A DNA stretch of 64,000 nt from Erpobdella octoculata (GCA_963978895.1 OZ022239.1:16880470-16944469); one strand, 5' to 3'. Positions 1 to 13,512 are shown, numbered from the stretch's first letter. Made by a program: numbers and translations. Notes: generated by a model from the sequence alone, not told the origin.

Positions 1-129
1 ACTTTGTTTATTTTCAATGCAATCGCAATCACATGGTTTTTTGTAGATTAGAGTGTGTATGACAGTCGCAAAATTATGCAATTATAATTATTACTAAAAC
101 AAGCATTTTGGTGATTTTTATAAACACAC

Positions 130-625
130 AGTTAATGCATCCTAAACATCTCGTTTATGAATATAAATATTTTGTTAATGCATATAAATATTTCGTTAAT
201 GCATATAAATATTTCGTTAATGCATATAAATATTTTGTTAATGCATATAAATATTTCGTTAATGCATATAAATATTTCGTCAATGCATATAAATAATTCG
301 TTAATGCATATAAATATTTCGTTATGGCATATAAATATTTCGTTAATGCATATAAATATTTCGTTATTGCATGTAAGTATTTCGTTAATGCATATAAATA
401 TTTTGTTAATGCATATAAATATTTCGTTAATGCATATGAATATTTCGTTAATGCATATAAATATTTTGTTAATGCATATAAATATTTCGTTATTGCATAT
501 ACACATCTTTTTAATGTATATAAACATTTTTAATTAACATAAACATTTCTTTAATGCATATAAACACCTACTAATGCTTATATACATCTTGTTAATGCAT
601 AGAAGCACTTATTAATGCATATAAA
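130..625. repeat. 21-bp AT-rich satellite array
   Basis: About 22 tandem copies of a 21-bp unit of the form ATATAAATATTTCGTTAATGC. The central copies are nearly identical and those after about 530 diverge. The unit is exactly seven codons without a stop in several frames, which makes spurious open frames on both strands (for example 157-537 and 132-527). Confidence 0.93.
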
Positions 626-1540
626 CTTCTTGGAGTGATGCTATTTGATGAAAACTAAACTGACATATTTGTTTCTTTATGGAAACAACTAGACAAAATA
701 AAAAGTAATTTTACACAGCAACAGCTGATTCCAAGAGTGTGATTTCATGGCAGAAAACAATGACTATTTCAGTTCACCTCAAAGAGAGCAGGCAATTTTT
801 ATGACAAAGTATTTTTCTCCCTCAATACTTTTGGGAAATTAGAAGAACAAAGTTAAATTGAAAAAAGTTTGTGTACCGTTTTTCATTCGCACATAGTTTT
901 TACACATTAGTGCTTACACATACCGACACACAGACACACACACACACACACGCAGACAAACACAGAATGAAAAACAAAAGCTTTTACTTGTAAAAATTGT
1001 ACTTACCTGGCTACATTTAATTATAATTTATTTACAAATTATTCTTTTCAGAATTCCTTTCTTTTTAGTTATTACAAAAAATATTTGAGTAAAAAATAAT
1101 AAAAATTGTCATAAAACTTTTTTTTAAATGTATAGTTGATAAAAAAAACTGCCAATAATTTTTAAATTATTATCCCTGAAGTTAATATGAACTCTCGATA
1201 CTAATTTGTATAAATGGCATTCATGATATCCAATCAGCAGAAGTCATAAAAATCTCTTTAACAAAATCTCTTACAAGATTAGCATTATTATCAATTTCAC
1301 TTTTTGTCAGCGAAATCTCTAAAATTTCACCAGAAATAAATTGATGTGAAAGAACATAGGGATTATAATGTATGAAATGTTTGTTCCGAATTTGCCGATG
1401 TTGCGATTTTGTAAGGATTTTGAGAGAAAAAAATAACCAGGTAAAATTTAAATGGTTACATTAGGCTGATTAAAATTGTGGTTTAATTTAAATTTATGGC
1501 GTTGAGTTGAGTGGTGATGTGATGGGGACATGAAAGTAAT
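626..1540. other. Non-coding stretch with a short CA-rich run
   Basis: I see no gene or recognisable transposon here. An imperfect (CA)n run lies at about 918-960; the rest is AT-rich unique-looking sequence. Confidence 0.5.
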
Positions 1541-1665
1541 GATGAGGTTGGGATCTGGGAGTCGAGTTGAGGTGGGGGCCTGGGGGTCGAGTTTAAGTGG
1601 GGACCTGTGAGTGGAGTTGAGGTGGGGGCCTGGGGGTGGTAGCGACCTGAGGGTGGATTACTTCT
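1541..1665. repeat. GT-rich minisatellite
   Basis: Four or five degenerate copies of a unit of about 25-28 bp containing GAGTTGAGGTGGGGGCCTGG. It stands out as a G-rich island in AT-rich surroundings. Confidence 0.7.
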
Positions 1666-2550
1666 ACATGAAATAATAAACTGTCACCATTACAACATAT
1701 ATTCATTTACATATAAACAGGATTTGTTTGCTTAATAGCACATGGTCACATATTTCAAAGAAGACATTAACTCTTCAGAGAAGCATTAATTTTTTAAAGA
1801 AAAAATTAAAGTATTTTAAAATTTAAAAAAATAAATCATAATTTTTGCAAAAAACGTTTTTTAATGTGAATAAAGCACAAATTATACAAATTACTCAATT
1901 TTAATTATGTTTAAAAATATAATATTATTTTTGTTTGTTTATTTTTTTAAGAAGCATATTTATCATTAATTTAAAAGCCATTAGAAACTTTTCACGGTTT
2001 CGCCGTTCTTGGAAAACCTTTTTTCAATTGAGAATAAAGGTTTGACTCTGACGACGCTCTGCTTTTTACGTTAATCTCGTTTATTAAATTTTATAAATTA
2101 GGTAATTTTATGCTTAGATTGTCTCAAACTCAAAAAAGAGAATTACCAGAGCTGGTGTTAGCGTTTGGGGCTTGTAGATCTAACACCAATTGAAACAAAA
2201 TGACGAAATTATTTTATTATATTTTTTTTTTTATATTTAGACAACGTCGATGATTTAACTTTTTAACAACAAATATAAACTTTCCCGCGTGCAAAAAACC
2301 AAGATGCATGCAAAAAACGTGTGTTTGGACTGGGAATTAAATTCTCTTGCAGATCATTCTTATGATAACATAGCCAATATGGAAAAGCAGAAATATTGGA
2401 GTCCAGGCACGCTTTGTTGTGCTGAATAGAAATTCTCGATCTCTGCCTTGTGTTAATCAAACGTTGAACTTAGTGATTGAATTGTAAATTGGGCTGGATC
2501 TTATATTTATATGGTGGGTTTCATTTTAGGGAAAGTATGTTATATTTTCA
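1666..2550. other. Non-coding AT-rich stretch
   Basis: No gene or transposon signature recognised. Open frames are short and not coding-like. Confidence 0.45.
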
Positions 2551-4507
2551 TCATCACCACGTCAAATGTGTGAATCAACTACAATATTATTTATCAAAAA
2601 TTATTGTAGCATTAGAATGGCCTTAAATATTACCAATGACTGCCAATGAGATAAAATAGTGAAATTTTTTCTATAGCTGAATCACTTTTTCGTATTTTGT
2701 CAATTTGATCTTCTATTTTATTAGTAGTTACCTGGAACAAATTATTTTTTCAACTGAAATTGTAGAAAATGCTAAAAACTAAAGTCATTCCACTAGATGT
2801 CATGCAAGCTTAGTTGGAAACTACTGGACGCTTTGTGCAACTAAAAAGTTGACCCTCGATTTGTCAATCGAATTGATCTCAAAAAATTCTCAAATTTTGC
2901 TTCTTTGCGCCATTATTAACTATTTCGAATTATAATAATATTTAAATTAATTATAGTAGTGTACGTAGACAAGTAGACAAATTTTATATCACAGAATTGG
3001 ATACACAAGTACAAGTGTTTGTTTTGTTTATTTTATAGCAATTGAAGTAACAGCAGGGGCCGTATTCACCAACCGACATTTAATCAACGAGATGTTAGAT
3101 GTTAACATAAAAACAATTTCCTGGTTTAATAACCCACGCTTTCTACTACTAATAAATTTCAAAAAACAAAATTTATGCATGGTGCATCCTCCTGTGCATG
3201 TAGTTCTAGTATTCTCGACGTTTGACTGTGCAACGTTTCATCGTCATCAATAGAATATTCAAATTAAGAAAGCACAAGATAAAACATAAAAGAAAGTATA
3301 ATAAAAACATGACAAAGTCGAAATCGGTTAACCTAATGTTGCCGATTCCGATTAATCGGAATTTTGCACTAATCGGCAATATTCGATTTCCGGACCAAAA
3401 GTCGGAATATTTATATTCATTGCTCAATTATTCACCAGTGTAGTTGGTATATCTGTTCATCACTCAATTACTCATTAGATAAACATTAGCACAGCTGAAG
3501 CATTAGTGTAGTCAATAAGCTTAATGACAACTTTTTTAAATCCTTTATATTAACTTCACCTTTCTGTCTGTTTGATTAAACACAAACCCATTTCCCATCA
3601 TCCAATCGATCTGAAACTTGGTCCATAGACCCGTTTGGACCAAACATTAATTTTGAAATATTCACCATAAAAACACAATAAAATCAATTATTTTGAACGC
3701 TCTGCTAAAAAATCTATGCGTTGTTCGGTGACGTTTATAAGCTATATCAACATACGTATTTCTTCCGAACGAGGTAATATCGCTCATTGTCGATTCTTAG
3801 ATAAAAAAGTTTTACTTTGTAATTTTAGAACTTTTCCAATTTAAAGCTCAAGATTTCTGATATCTACAAAACCTTGTCACTATTTAGATAAGTTTAATTT
3901 GCTGTTGCTATGTTAGTTTCAATTTTCTGGTGCGATTGATTTTGATCGACTCGTTGTTTCCACTTGCTCTAATAAACTCCGTATTTGCTTTCGTGTGTTT
4001 CCACATGTCCGTTAAAAATTTAAAAAAAACTGAAAAAAGAAAACATTATAAATGATTTTTATAAAACGAAGTTTTTTACGCTTCACTTGTTTTGAAGTTT
4101 TTTTTCTAAGGCTCAACAGTTTTCTTGTAATCATATTATCTTTCGTTCTTCTATTTGTTGGCAATAAACAAAACCATGTCTTGTTGTTTTTAGAATTTTT
4201 TCTAGCTTTAGGCCGTGTTTCTTTAATTACAGAATATCTGAATTCCTGCACAAAGCGTCCAGTAGTTTTCAACTAAGCTTGCATGACATCTAGTGGAATT
4301 TCAGTTGAAAAAATAACTTGTTCCAGGTAACTACTAATAAAATAGAAGATCAAATTGACAAAATACTAAAAAGTGATTCAGCTAAAGAAACAATTTCACT
4401 ATTTCATCTCATTGGCAGTCATTGGTAGTATTTAAGGCAGTTCTAATGCTACAGTGATTTTTGATAAATAATATTGTAGTTAATTCACACATTTGACGTG
4501 GTGATGA
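2551..4507. mobile_element. Element with long (~270 bp) inverted arms
   Basis: The segment at about 2551-2841 reappears as its reverse complement at about 4249-4507. Shared landmarks include CAAGCTTAGTTGGAAACTAC and CACGTCAAATGTGTGAAT, with few mismatches along the arms. The roughly 1.4-kb spacer carries no convincing protein. A copy of the arm-internal motif GACATCTAGTGGAAAT recurs just outside the right arm at about 4505-4520. This is the shape of a foldback or long-TIR DNA transposon without coding capacity, or of an inverted duplication. I could not identify a clear target duplication, so the ends are approximate. Confidence 0.6.
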
Positions 4508-4510
4508 CAT

Positions 4511-7500
4511 CTAGTGGAAATCTCAGTTTTGAAATTGCGCTCTTTGAGCACTACTCATGCTACGTAGTATAGTCATGGCCAAGATTGTGTCCATTTCAGA
4601 GATTGGGGCTAAAGCCACCTTTCGACCTTTCATCCGCTGCTGGCGAGGACACGCTGTTTTGGGTTGAGATTTTGCACCTCTTGAGAAAGGCGTAGCCTAG
4701 CACGCTCTTAATTTTTTAAATTATGGCTACCTTATTTTTAATGATGAATTTAAAAAAGAACAATGAGTCTGTTAATTATTTAATTCTGCAGTTTTTACTG
4801 TTTGATCAAATTCAGCATGTAAATTAACTTAAGAATGATGTTTTATATATTTTTTTATTTTGTTGGGCACACAAAATTAACATAGCTTTGAGAAAAAGCA
4901 AACCGAAACAAATTTGTGTAGTTTTTTATGTCCCAAAAATGTTTGTTTGATTTCCTGAGACTTTGTTTTCCGGTTTGCCTGAACTTCAGATTTCATGGTT
5001 CTTCACAGGAAAAGCACTAATTGGGGCAGTTTTTTCAATGCGGCTTTTCTAAAATTAAAATACAAATTTTATTATTTTTTCATAAAATACTAAAGTTTTA
5101 TTATATAAAACTACATCAAAAACAATTGAATAAATAATTTAAAACTCAGTAGTTTAAGATTAATTAACAAACACCAGGACGTTTATTAAACTGATAAACA
5201 GTGAATTTTGTAAAGAAGCAATTGATATTTTAAAATTTTCATCTGAAACTATACAATGATATAAATAAGCTTTTAATTGTCATTAAAAATAAATTTTAAG
5301 TTTGATAAAGTCATTTTGTGACTTTGTCATTTCGCCGTGAAATATTTGTAATACATTTGCTAAAATTTATAAACATCAAATAACACAGAAGTACATTTAA
5401 ATTTTTGTTTTTAAACAATATGTAAATATACTACATTTTGTTTCCATTAAAATCAAAACAAAGCAGAACTCTTGTTTTGGCGTTGTTATATTTATAATTA
5501 CAAATCTAAAATTATCCATAAAATCATAGTTATCAAAGAAAACACCGACTTGCGTTTTTCTATCATTAACTCCATAATTGTTATGGAAATGAGAAGAACA
5601 ACAGATGTCAAACTCATGGAAATAACGAATAAACTGTGAGCTACAAATAAATTTAAAAAAAACTTTTATTATATAATTTTATAAGACAACAGAAATGTTT
5701 TATTATTTGAATTTACGAAAAGGAGCTATGTAAGTTCATTTTGATTGATTGAAGTCGAAAATAACAATAAATGTTAATTATTAAAATGCTAATTTCCGGT
5801 CAAGACCAGCCAGCCAGCCAGCACAACAACAACAATAATAATAATGGTGACAATAAACAAATCAATATAATGAAAGTAACTCCGCGAATAGCCTCAGACC
5901 TGATAACTCATCAGTGAGGAAATCTTTTTCTTCATATAAATAAAAATTTTCATCAATATCTGTGCCATTCAGTAGATCCCGCTTAATCCGTTCCTTTTCT
6001 AACGACCTGTTATTCTCTTTGAATAAAAGTTATTGTTAGTTTAAATTTAATTTGATAGTCTTTATTTGCGTCATCAGCCAACAAATGTAATAAAATAAAA
6101 TGCGTTTTTGAGCAAGCACCAACCAACCTGTCATGCAAATGACAAAATCTGCGTCAAGAGAATTAACTATGAAATGAAAACTGAACGTTTGAGTGCTTAA
6201 AACAAATAAATATTTATCTGGCACTTCTTTTGAATCAGGTAGAGGTCCTGGGCCAGGAAGTAAAACTTCGGCTGTAAAGTTTGAAGAAAAAAACATGCCT
6301 TTATTAACTTTCAATAATACGACCAACAAATTTTACACATAAATTTTTAAATAAAAAAGTTTTAAATGGAACAATACAATGATCGAAAAAAAACCAATGT
6401 TCATTTTCTGAAACTTCAATTTAAATTTTTTTTATAAAATATATGTTAAACAAAAATACGGAATACAAATTTAATTAACCCACTTTCTATTTGCGCATCG
6501 TCATAGGGTGCTGGAGGAAATTTAATTTTTGTTTCTTATCTGTTTGTTATTTTTGTAATCCTTTCGATTTTTTAGATCTTCCATATTTAATTATTTTTGG
6601 TCTGTTATTTAAATTAGTTTGCATTTAAGCAAATGTCTTAGAGTAACCGGGCCTGAAATTTTATGCCTATGAAACAGGCAGGGCCGCAAAAAACAATCCG
6701 CGCTGGGCTGTAGTGAGCTAGCAACAAGAAGCTACATGTTTTAATAACGTAGAAATTGAATTTCTCAGTTATTTTGTAATTTGTGAGAGCACATCCAGTC
6801 TTCCTCCAGAGGTCAACTCCGCGGGGACAGTTGAATGCTTTAGAAAATGACTAACTAAAACGCATCTGTTGTGTGGCATCGAAGTTTTTTAGGACTTCAA
6901 TGCCACTCTAAATTTATCAAACATTAGCTTTTCTTGTTTCGTGACGGATTATGAAAAGTAATTTTTGAACATGGCACCACAATCAAACTAGCTTCGGAGT
7001 CGCTGACTATTGATGGAAATTGTAAGAAAAAGGAAAAAAAACGTTTTAAAAATCTATGAAACTCCGTTTCAGATGTGGAAAGTTTAATTGCCAACGGAAG
7101 GTCTTTCCCAACTTCTGTCGCCAAGTGATGCTTGACGTGAAACAGGCACGATGAGATGTCCGAAAGACGAAAATCATCTGAATCGTCTAAGGCTGGCGAC
7201 AGAGCTGGCCAAATAAAGATCCAGGCTGAAATAGAGTGGACATATTTTGCGCAGACACTTGAACACGAGTAGCACTACTTTGAAAACTACTCTTTGTGTT
7301 GGTTATCGTTTTAGCGGTGTTATTGATGACAAACTGAAGGCGGTTGTTGAAGTAGACCGACAAGTGCAGAATTGCTAGAGGGCGATACGTGGCAGAATGA
7401 AAGAAGTGAAATGTGTCTTTTGCCAAGGATGGTTATTTGTAATTTTGTGTGACAGGTCTTTTAGATTTTTCGGCAATTTGTTAGGTTTTATAGCCTGTGT

Positions 7501-8391
7501 GACGTTATTACAATGGTTATAGAAAATAACATTATAAGAATAAAAACCTTAATAAGTATTTAGATACACTGCTTCAATGTTCTTCATTGAAACCAATCAT
7601 TATAGTAATCAATGAAAAAAACAATTTGTTAGGATGTGATAATCTTAAACTTTAAATTTTTGTACTATTTATTCTGCTAGCGCACCCTACCAAGTTGCAC
7701 ACTTTCTATGAAAAAACAACATCTAATGTAACAGTAACCACACAACAAAAGTTTGTTTGATTGTTAATGAAACCAAAATATTTTTGTGTTAGAAATAACA
7801 AGTGAAGCATTTAAAAACACTTTTTAAAAACTATTCTTATCCCAATTATCCGACTTATCCCAATTATCTGACACTCACTATAAATCGAAAATATTTAATT
7901 AAATTAAATCTAACCATGGGAAAAATCCGCAAAAATTCAAAAAACTACTATCATGGGAAAGAGTTCGAAATTGGGAAATTAAAAATAATTTGGTTTTGGT
8001 TTAATTTGTTTATTGGGATGATGATAAGCAAAAAAAACAGATCACAAGAAAAAGTACAACAAAATAAACATCACCAAAATGGAGTCTCCCAAGGGAATTA
8101 CTTCCCATCTAGGGGATATCCTTATAGTAAATAATAAAAATGAGAATAAACCACAAACAAACAGAAAACACAAAATCAATCTCATTGAAAGAAAAAAAAA
8201 AAAAATATAAGTCTTCAGATTTCATTTCAAGAGTAATATAGTTTTAGATTAAGGCTATTCGAGTTGAAAGACAAGCAGAGAAATCAAATCATCAATGAAC
8301 CAAGAGTTGAGAAATAGGTATATAATAATAAGAAAAGTTAAGAATATAGAATTAAGGTAAGAAACAAACAAGCTGAGAAAGAGACATGTGA
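4511..8391. other. Long stretch with no recognised gene
   Basis: I find no protein family, RNA or complete transposon here. A short CCAG/ACA/ATA microsatellite sits at about 5806-5845. The 60-110 codon open frames (for example 6036-6329, 6924-7426 minus; 7802-8134 plus) have no recognisable motifs and look accidental. The slightly more GC-rich part at 6640-7440 could be an old transposon or exon remnant. Confidence 0.4.
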
Positions 8392-11300
8392 TCAATTTAA
8401 AAGTAAAATGAAAGATTTCAAACATTTTTTGAACAGTGCCATTGATTTAATTGATTTTAAATGAACTGGAAGGGAGTTATACAACCGAGGTCCCCGACAG
8501 CAAATAGAAAAACTTTTGAAAGTAGTACCACAAAAATTAGATCTATAGTTGATTGATGATCGCAAAGCAAATGTATGGATCTCCGAAGTTTTCTTGAACA
8601 TATGAATGAACACATTAGGTAATTCTCCACTATTATATTTGAACATAAAAAGGCAAATTTGAAATTTATTTAATTGATATATGTTTAGAAGATCATTCAA
8701 AAGAAATGTCGGCCCAGTTGGAGCTCGATATGGCAAATGAAAAATGATGCGAACTGCTTTCTTTTGAAGAATGTGTAGTCCTCTTAATCTTGTTGGATAG
8801 TTAGCTGCCCAAACTATATTGCAGTATGTAAAATAGGGGTAAATCAATGAATAATACAGTAATTTTAATATTTTTTTGTCAACAAATCCACTAATTTTGT
8901 AAATGACACCTATGTTTTTGGAAATTTTCGATTCAATAAAAGAAATATGCTTGGACCAGTCCAAATGTTCATCTATTATAACACCCAAGAATTTAATGGA
9001 AGATACACATCTGATAGGATAACCGTTTATATTAAGAATGTTATCACAATAAGAAGCTTTATGCCTAGTACGAAAAAGAATATAATTAGTTTTTGTTTTA
9101 TCGATGTTTAATGATAGTTTATTAGTTCGGAACCATTCATCAATACTCACGAGTTCATTATTCATAATTGAGATTAAGTCACTCAAGCAATTACCTGAAG
9201 CAAAAATACTCGTGTCATCAGCAAATAATAAAAATTCAACCAATGAAGAAGCCTTCAGTAGATCATTAATGTAAATGATGAAAAGCATGGGCCCCAAAAT
9301 TGAACCTCGAGGTACACCACATAAAATATCACGAGAAAATGATCTTGAACCCTTAAATTCAACTAACTGTTTTCTGTTTAGTAAATAATCCTTAAGCCAG
9401 TCTAACACACAACCTCGAAAACCATAAAAAGACAACTTATCAATTTACAGATTTTGATCAACAGTGTCAAAAGCTTTGGCTAAATCAAGAAATATACCAA
9501 TAGTATATTTACCATGTTCAACTGCTTCTGCAATTCTCGAGTATAACAAAATCAATGGCATAAAAGTTGAGTGACTCTTTCGAAAACCAAACTGTCTGTT
9601 ATTAAGTAAAGAAAATTTCATCAGAAAGATGTATATTCTATAGAACATAGCTCTCTCAAACAATTTAGAGAAGTATGGCAGTATAGAGATTGGTCTGTAG
9701 TTGGTGACTTTGTCAACATCTCCTGATTTATGTAAAGGAATAATCTTTGCCACCTTCAGTTCTTTAGGGAATATGCCGGTTGCAAATGAGCAATTTATGA
9801 TAGAGGCCAGAGGAGAAGCGATTTGATGGATGAATTCACTTGCGAAGGAGGGATCAATTTCATCAAGTCCACAACTGTGGGACGTGTTTAACCCTTTTGA
9901 TATGCTCAAAATTTCCTCCGGTGTAACAGGATGAGTTTCCATAGACTGAACAGTTGGATCACCACAGTAGTCTCTGAATGATTTTTCGGTGGGTCTTATG
10001 CTGTTGGCAAGACTAGGTCCAATCTCTGAAAAGTATCTGTTAAATTCCTCGGCTATTTCAAGCGGCAAAACTAATGTCCTACCGTCAGGTGCGACATATT
10101 TATTAGTAGTGTTATTAGTTGTATGTCTGTTCATAATAGATTTAATAATCACCCATATTTTCTTTAGATTCATCTGATGTAACTGCAATTTATTAGAGTA
10201 ATATTGTCGAATAGTTGCCAGTTTTATTGACTTAAATCGATTCCTGTAATCCACAAATTTTTTCTTATTTGTGGGAGTAGGATTCTTCAAATATTTTTTA
10301 TAAAGTTTATGTTTGGTATGGCAAGATTTGAGAAGTGCTGGCGTCATCCATTCACACCCATTTTTCCCCTTTTTACCTATGTGATTAGTAGTTATCAGAG
10401 GAAAGCAATCTGAGTAGATCTTTTTGTATCTTTCAGCAAAGATGGAGTAAGCCAATTGTGCATTTCCATCTTCGCAAGCATGAAACACTTCCAACCATTC
10501 AGCCCTTTTAAAAAAATCACAAAATTTATTCTTCGCTTTATCATTATGTACTCTACGTGTATATAAACTAATCATTGTATAACTAGATGTAGTTGGAGTG
10601 AGTTTTAGATTTAAGAAGATGGGGTAGTGATCAGATATATCATCTATTACAATTTTTGAGATACAAGTATCCAATGGAAAGTTAGTAAAAATATTGTCAA
10701 TAGCAGTAGAGCTTTTTGAGCCTTGTCTTGTGGGACTCAAAAAAACAGGAAGAAGGAAGTGTGTTGACAGTTCATTAATGAAAGTTGAAGTAGATTGATT
10801 ACATCCGGCTTTAAGGAGGTTTATATTGAAATCACCCATTAGAAACACAGTTCTATTTCTATCTTGCAGAATAAGTCGATTCAACAGATTGTGAATTTCT
10901 TCATTGAAAACATTTAGATTAGAATTTGGTGGGCGATAGATGACTCCCAAGATAATATTCTTAAATTTTTCGACTATAATAGATATGAAGTAAAACTCAA
11001 AAGATGGAATATTTAAGGCATGAAATTGATCATCTATGATTGTAAGTTGTATCCTGGAGTCGACAAAAAAACCAACACCACCACCCTTTTTACCAATACG
11101 ATGCTTAGATAAGAACTTGAAACCAGGCATTGAGATACTATCCAGTTTTTTCTCGTCCAGCCAAGTTTCAGTTACTGCCAGGATCTTCGCTTTACTATTG
11201 TGTTGCAAAATAGTCAGATCATTAATTTTATTCAGAAGGCTTCTGCAATTGATGTGAAGAAGAGAAAGATCGTCACTTCGAAAACTGTGAGTTAGATTGT

Positions 11301-11445
11301 TTAGTTCCTGAGGCGTCACATATTTATCTGAGTCTATATAAGATGAGACAAATAAATTTACATCAGGATCAAGGTGAGCATCAAACAAAAACGAATTTCT
11401 ATCGTCCAAAGAACCAAAACTAATATCTTCTATATTGGTAGCCAT
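8392..11445 (-). CDS. LINE ORF2: endonuclease-reverse transcriptase, one nonsense codon
   Basis: Non-LTR retrotransposon ORF2 of CR1/Jockey type; it would nick the target and copy the element's RNA into DNA. The N-terminal AP-like endonuclease shows HINCRSLLNKINDL, VTETWLDEKK, GVIYRPPNSN, MGDFNINLL and DDISDHYPIF. The reverse transcriptase shows NYRPISILPYFSKLFER, FLDLAKAFDTVD, CGVPRGSILGPMLFIIYIND and the catalytic FADD box. The C-terminal part (LGVIIDEHLDWSKHI onward) is typical of these clades. I place the start at 11445 because that ATG lies four bases after the ORF1 stop; an upstream in-frame ATG at 11529 would overlap ORF1. The frame is 1018 codons and open except for a TAA at 9445-9447, just after FDTVDQNL. 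This copy is therefore close to intact but dead or nearly so. Confidence 0.9.
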
Positions 11446-11449
11446 CTTA

Positions 11450-12177
11450 CTAATATTTCTGTAAGTCCTCCATCGAAGATATCCTCGATGGTCTGTCAGA
11501 TTCAATCCTCTTGACATAGACATTACCATTCAGGGTCCAGACAGAGGCTATCTTTCCCTCTCTGAGCAAGGCTCTTCTCTTTGCAAAAAGACCTGAGCTT
11601 CCCTTTGTCAAGTGTTCATTGATGTAGATCCTGGGGCTACCATCCTGTTTGCGTAGTAATTTTCTTGAAATGTAAACCTTGTCTCTAATGGACTTCGAAG
11701 TAAAGGTAACAACAATTGGACGGGGCGCATTTTTGATGCCTGGTATTCTAATCCGCGGATATATCATTTTCAGAGACGGCGACACCGAGTTTTGAGTTGC
11801 AACATTTCAAGATACATTGAATTGTATCTCTTCGTGAAGGAGCCTTTTGAGTATTATCCGCCTCAGCATTTGTTGAGGCCTCTGCATATCGGCAAACCAT
11901 GAATTACAAGGTTATTTGCTCTTGACTGGGCCTCCAACTGCTCAACTCTGAGGCTCAAAAACTTGTTCTCTTCACTAACTCTATTCAATTCTTTGACGTA
12001 TGGTTTGAGTTCAGTTTTAATTGCCTCAGTTACATCCCTCATTATCGCCTCATTAATGAATTTCCTGAGTTCTACTATAAGAGTTGGCAACAATTTGTCC
12101 TTCATCTTTTCAGCCAAAGACTCCAAGTTTTGATCTTCCAACATGATATTTTCTGATTTTAATGTCTTGCGAGACAT
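11450..12177 (-). pseudogene. LINE ORF1 with a frameshift
   Basis: First ORF of the same LINE, a nucleic-acid-binding chaperone-like protein. The N-terminal part (12177 to about 11880) is a charged coiled coil ending in QSRANNLVIHGLPI, the usual entry to the RRM-like part of these proteins. The C-terminal part continues in another frame (to 11450) with APRPIVVTFTSKSIRDKVY and YINEHLTKGSSGLFAKRR, matching the family's second half. The two parts lie in different frames, so at least one indel lies between about 11785 and 11880. The stop TAG at 11450-11452 is followed by TAAG and then the ORF2 ATG. Confidence 0.78.
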
Positions 12178-12632
12178 CGCGAAGCAAAAAAGTTTGTACT
12201 CTAATAAATTTTATTCATGAGTCCGATTAACCTCACAAAGCAAGCTAAAATAAGTAATTAGGTTAAAATGGGTTTAATTGTCATCTTGTTTATGGCAGTG
12301 GATAAATTTTTTTAACGCAGGGATTAAATGAAAAAAAGAAACTTTTTTTTAATTTTTTTAAGGTTAGTGAAAGGAGTTAGTTAACCCCTCGAGACACTCA
12401 ACCTGAGCAATGCGAGTACACTTCTTGTTTAAGGGAGCTTCCAGGACGCATCGCCTAGTCTTTCCGGAATAACTAGAGGCAGATGTTCAAGGTGTCTGCC
12501 TCTAAACATCCTTTACCACATTGCCACCAGTCCCAAACATATATACGAGTATAATATGCTCATAATGAGCCTAGAATCAACAGCAAGAGGTTTCTAATGA
12601 AGTTAAAATCAACGCTATGCTCCTAACAAACT
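12178..12632 (-). other. Presumed LINE 5' untranslated region with hairpin
   Basis: This lies upstream of ORF1 on the minus strand and contains a GC-richer block at about 12380-12540. Within it, 12474-12483 (TAGAGGCAGA) pairs perfectly with 12495-12504, giving a 10-bp stem with an 11-nt loop. The true 5' end of the LINE is not visible; it probably lies between 12540 and 12632, next to the broken lectin gene. Confidence 0.45.
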
Positions 12633-13512
12633 TCAAATCAGTAACAAACTTTTGCTTTTCGGCCACAGCCATGCTTTGTTTCTAAATTTTATCCAATAAT
12701 GTCTCGAAGGATGCAGCCATGTTTTTGAGAACACGAAAACATTCTCCAACACTGCCATATCACCCTTGTTTTCCAGACACTTATTTCGAGCTTGCGTCCA
12801 ATTTTTTGTTTCTTGTGAAGCCACAAAACAGCTGTTATCGTATTTCCAACTTCGAAACTGATCCAGAAAACACGACTCTAAAAATAAAGCTGCATGTTAT
12901 ATGACACTTATAAAATAGTAAAGAAGCAAACAAACCTTTGTAATTACCAGAATCAAATCCAAATTGACAAATGTAAAATTTTTTTTCTGTGGGACTTCCC
13001 AGTCGAATGAAAAAACTCGCATCAACATAACCAAACTTGTCGATACTCAAATCAAATTTTGTGCTCTTGACCTTAGTCGAGTCTGAAACCCACAAAAATG
13101 GTTTTAAAAGATTTGAATTAGATGTATACTTAAAAACTTAATGTGTTTGAAAAATTTTGAGCAAATAATTCTAACCATTGATCATCATAACATTCCAAAA
13201 CATATTGTGTGATAGGAATAGCTCTATATTGATTAAAATGTGGCCGGAAATATTTTCATGATAAAGATATTGTTTTATCTCAGTTAAAGAACGTTCATCA
13301 AACAATTCCAAAAGCCACCACGAGTCATCGCTACACAGAAAGTCACTTATGGGCGTATTTTTCATTTCAATTTTCCTGAAACAATATGACCGAAAGCATC
13401 TGTGGGAGGAACAACTGGTAGATTGTTCAGTAAAGCAGACCGCAATGTTGACTAAAAAGAAGCTTAAATAAATCAATGCAATAAATATCGTAACTGGACT
13501 TTCACCGCTCAT
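12633..13512 (-). CDS. Tandem C-type lectin-domain protein, 3' end truncated
   Basis: Three exons: 13512-13176, 13082-12936 and 12877 to about 12633, with GT donors, AG acceptors and matching phases (g|ac, g|ag). Residues 1-27 are hydrophobic (TIFIALIYLSFFLVNIAVCF), a signal peptide or anchor, so the product is probably secreted. Exons 1-2 hold a first lectin-like fold: CFRSYCFRK, FLCSDDSWWLLELFDERSL, then KKFYICQFGF near its end. Exon 3 starts a second one: SCFLDQFRSWKYDNSCFVAS, NWTQARNKCLENKGDMAVL and HYWIKFRNKAWLWPK. It stops at 12633, before the domain's C-terminal cysteines. Either a further exon follows a donor near 12650 or the LINE immediately downstream removed the end. Ca2+-binding EPN/QPD and WND motifs are not evident, so sugar binding is uncertain. 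Confidence 0.68.

Noticed and set aside
132..537. Open frames of up to 131 codons on both strands
   Set aside because: They are translations of the 21-bp satellite, whose unit length is a multiple of three without stops.
130..625. CRISPR-like regular spacing of repeats
   Set aside because: The array is a head-to-tail satellite with no unique spacers, and the window is animal DNA.
7802..8134. 110-codon plus-strand frame
   Set aside because: Low-complexity Lys/Asn/Tyr composition expected from AT-rich DNA; no motif or splice context.
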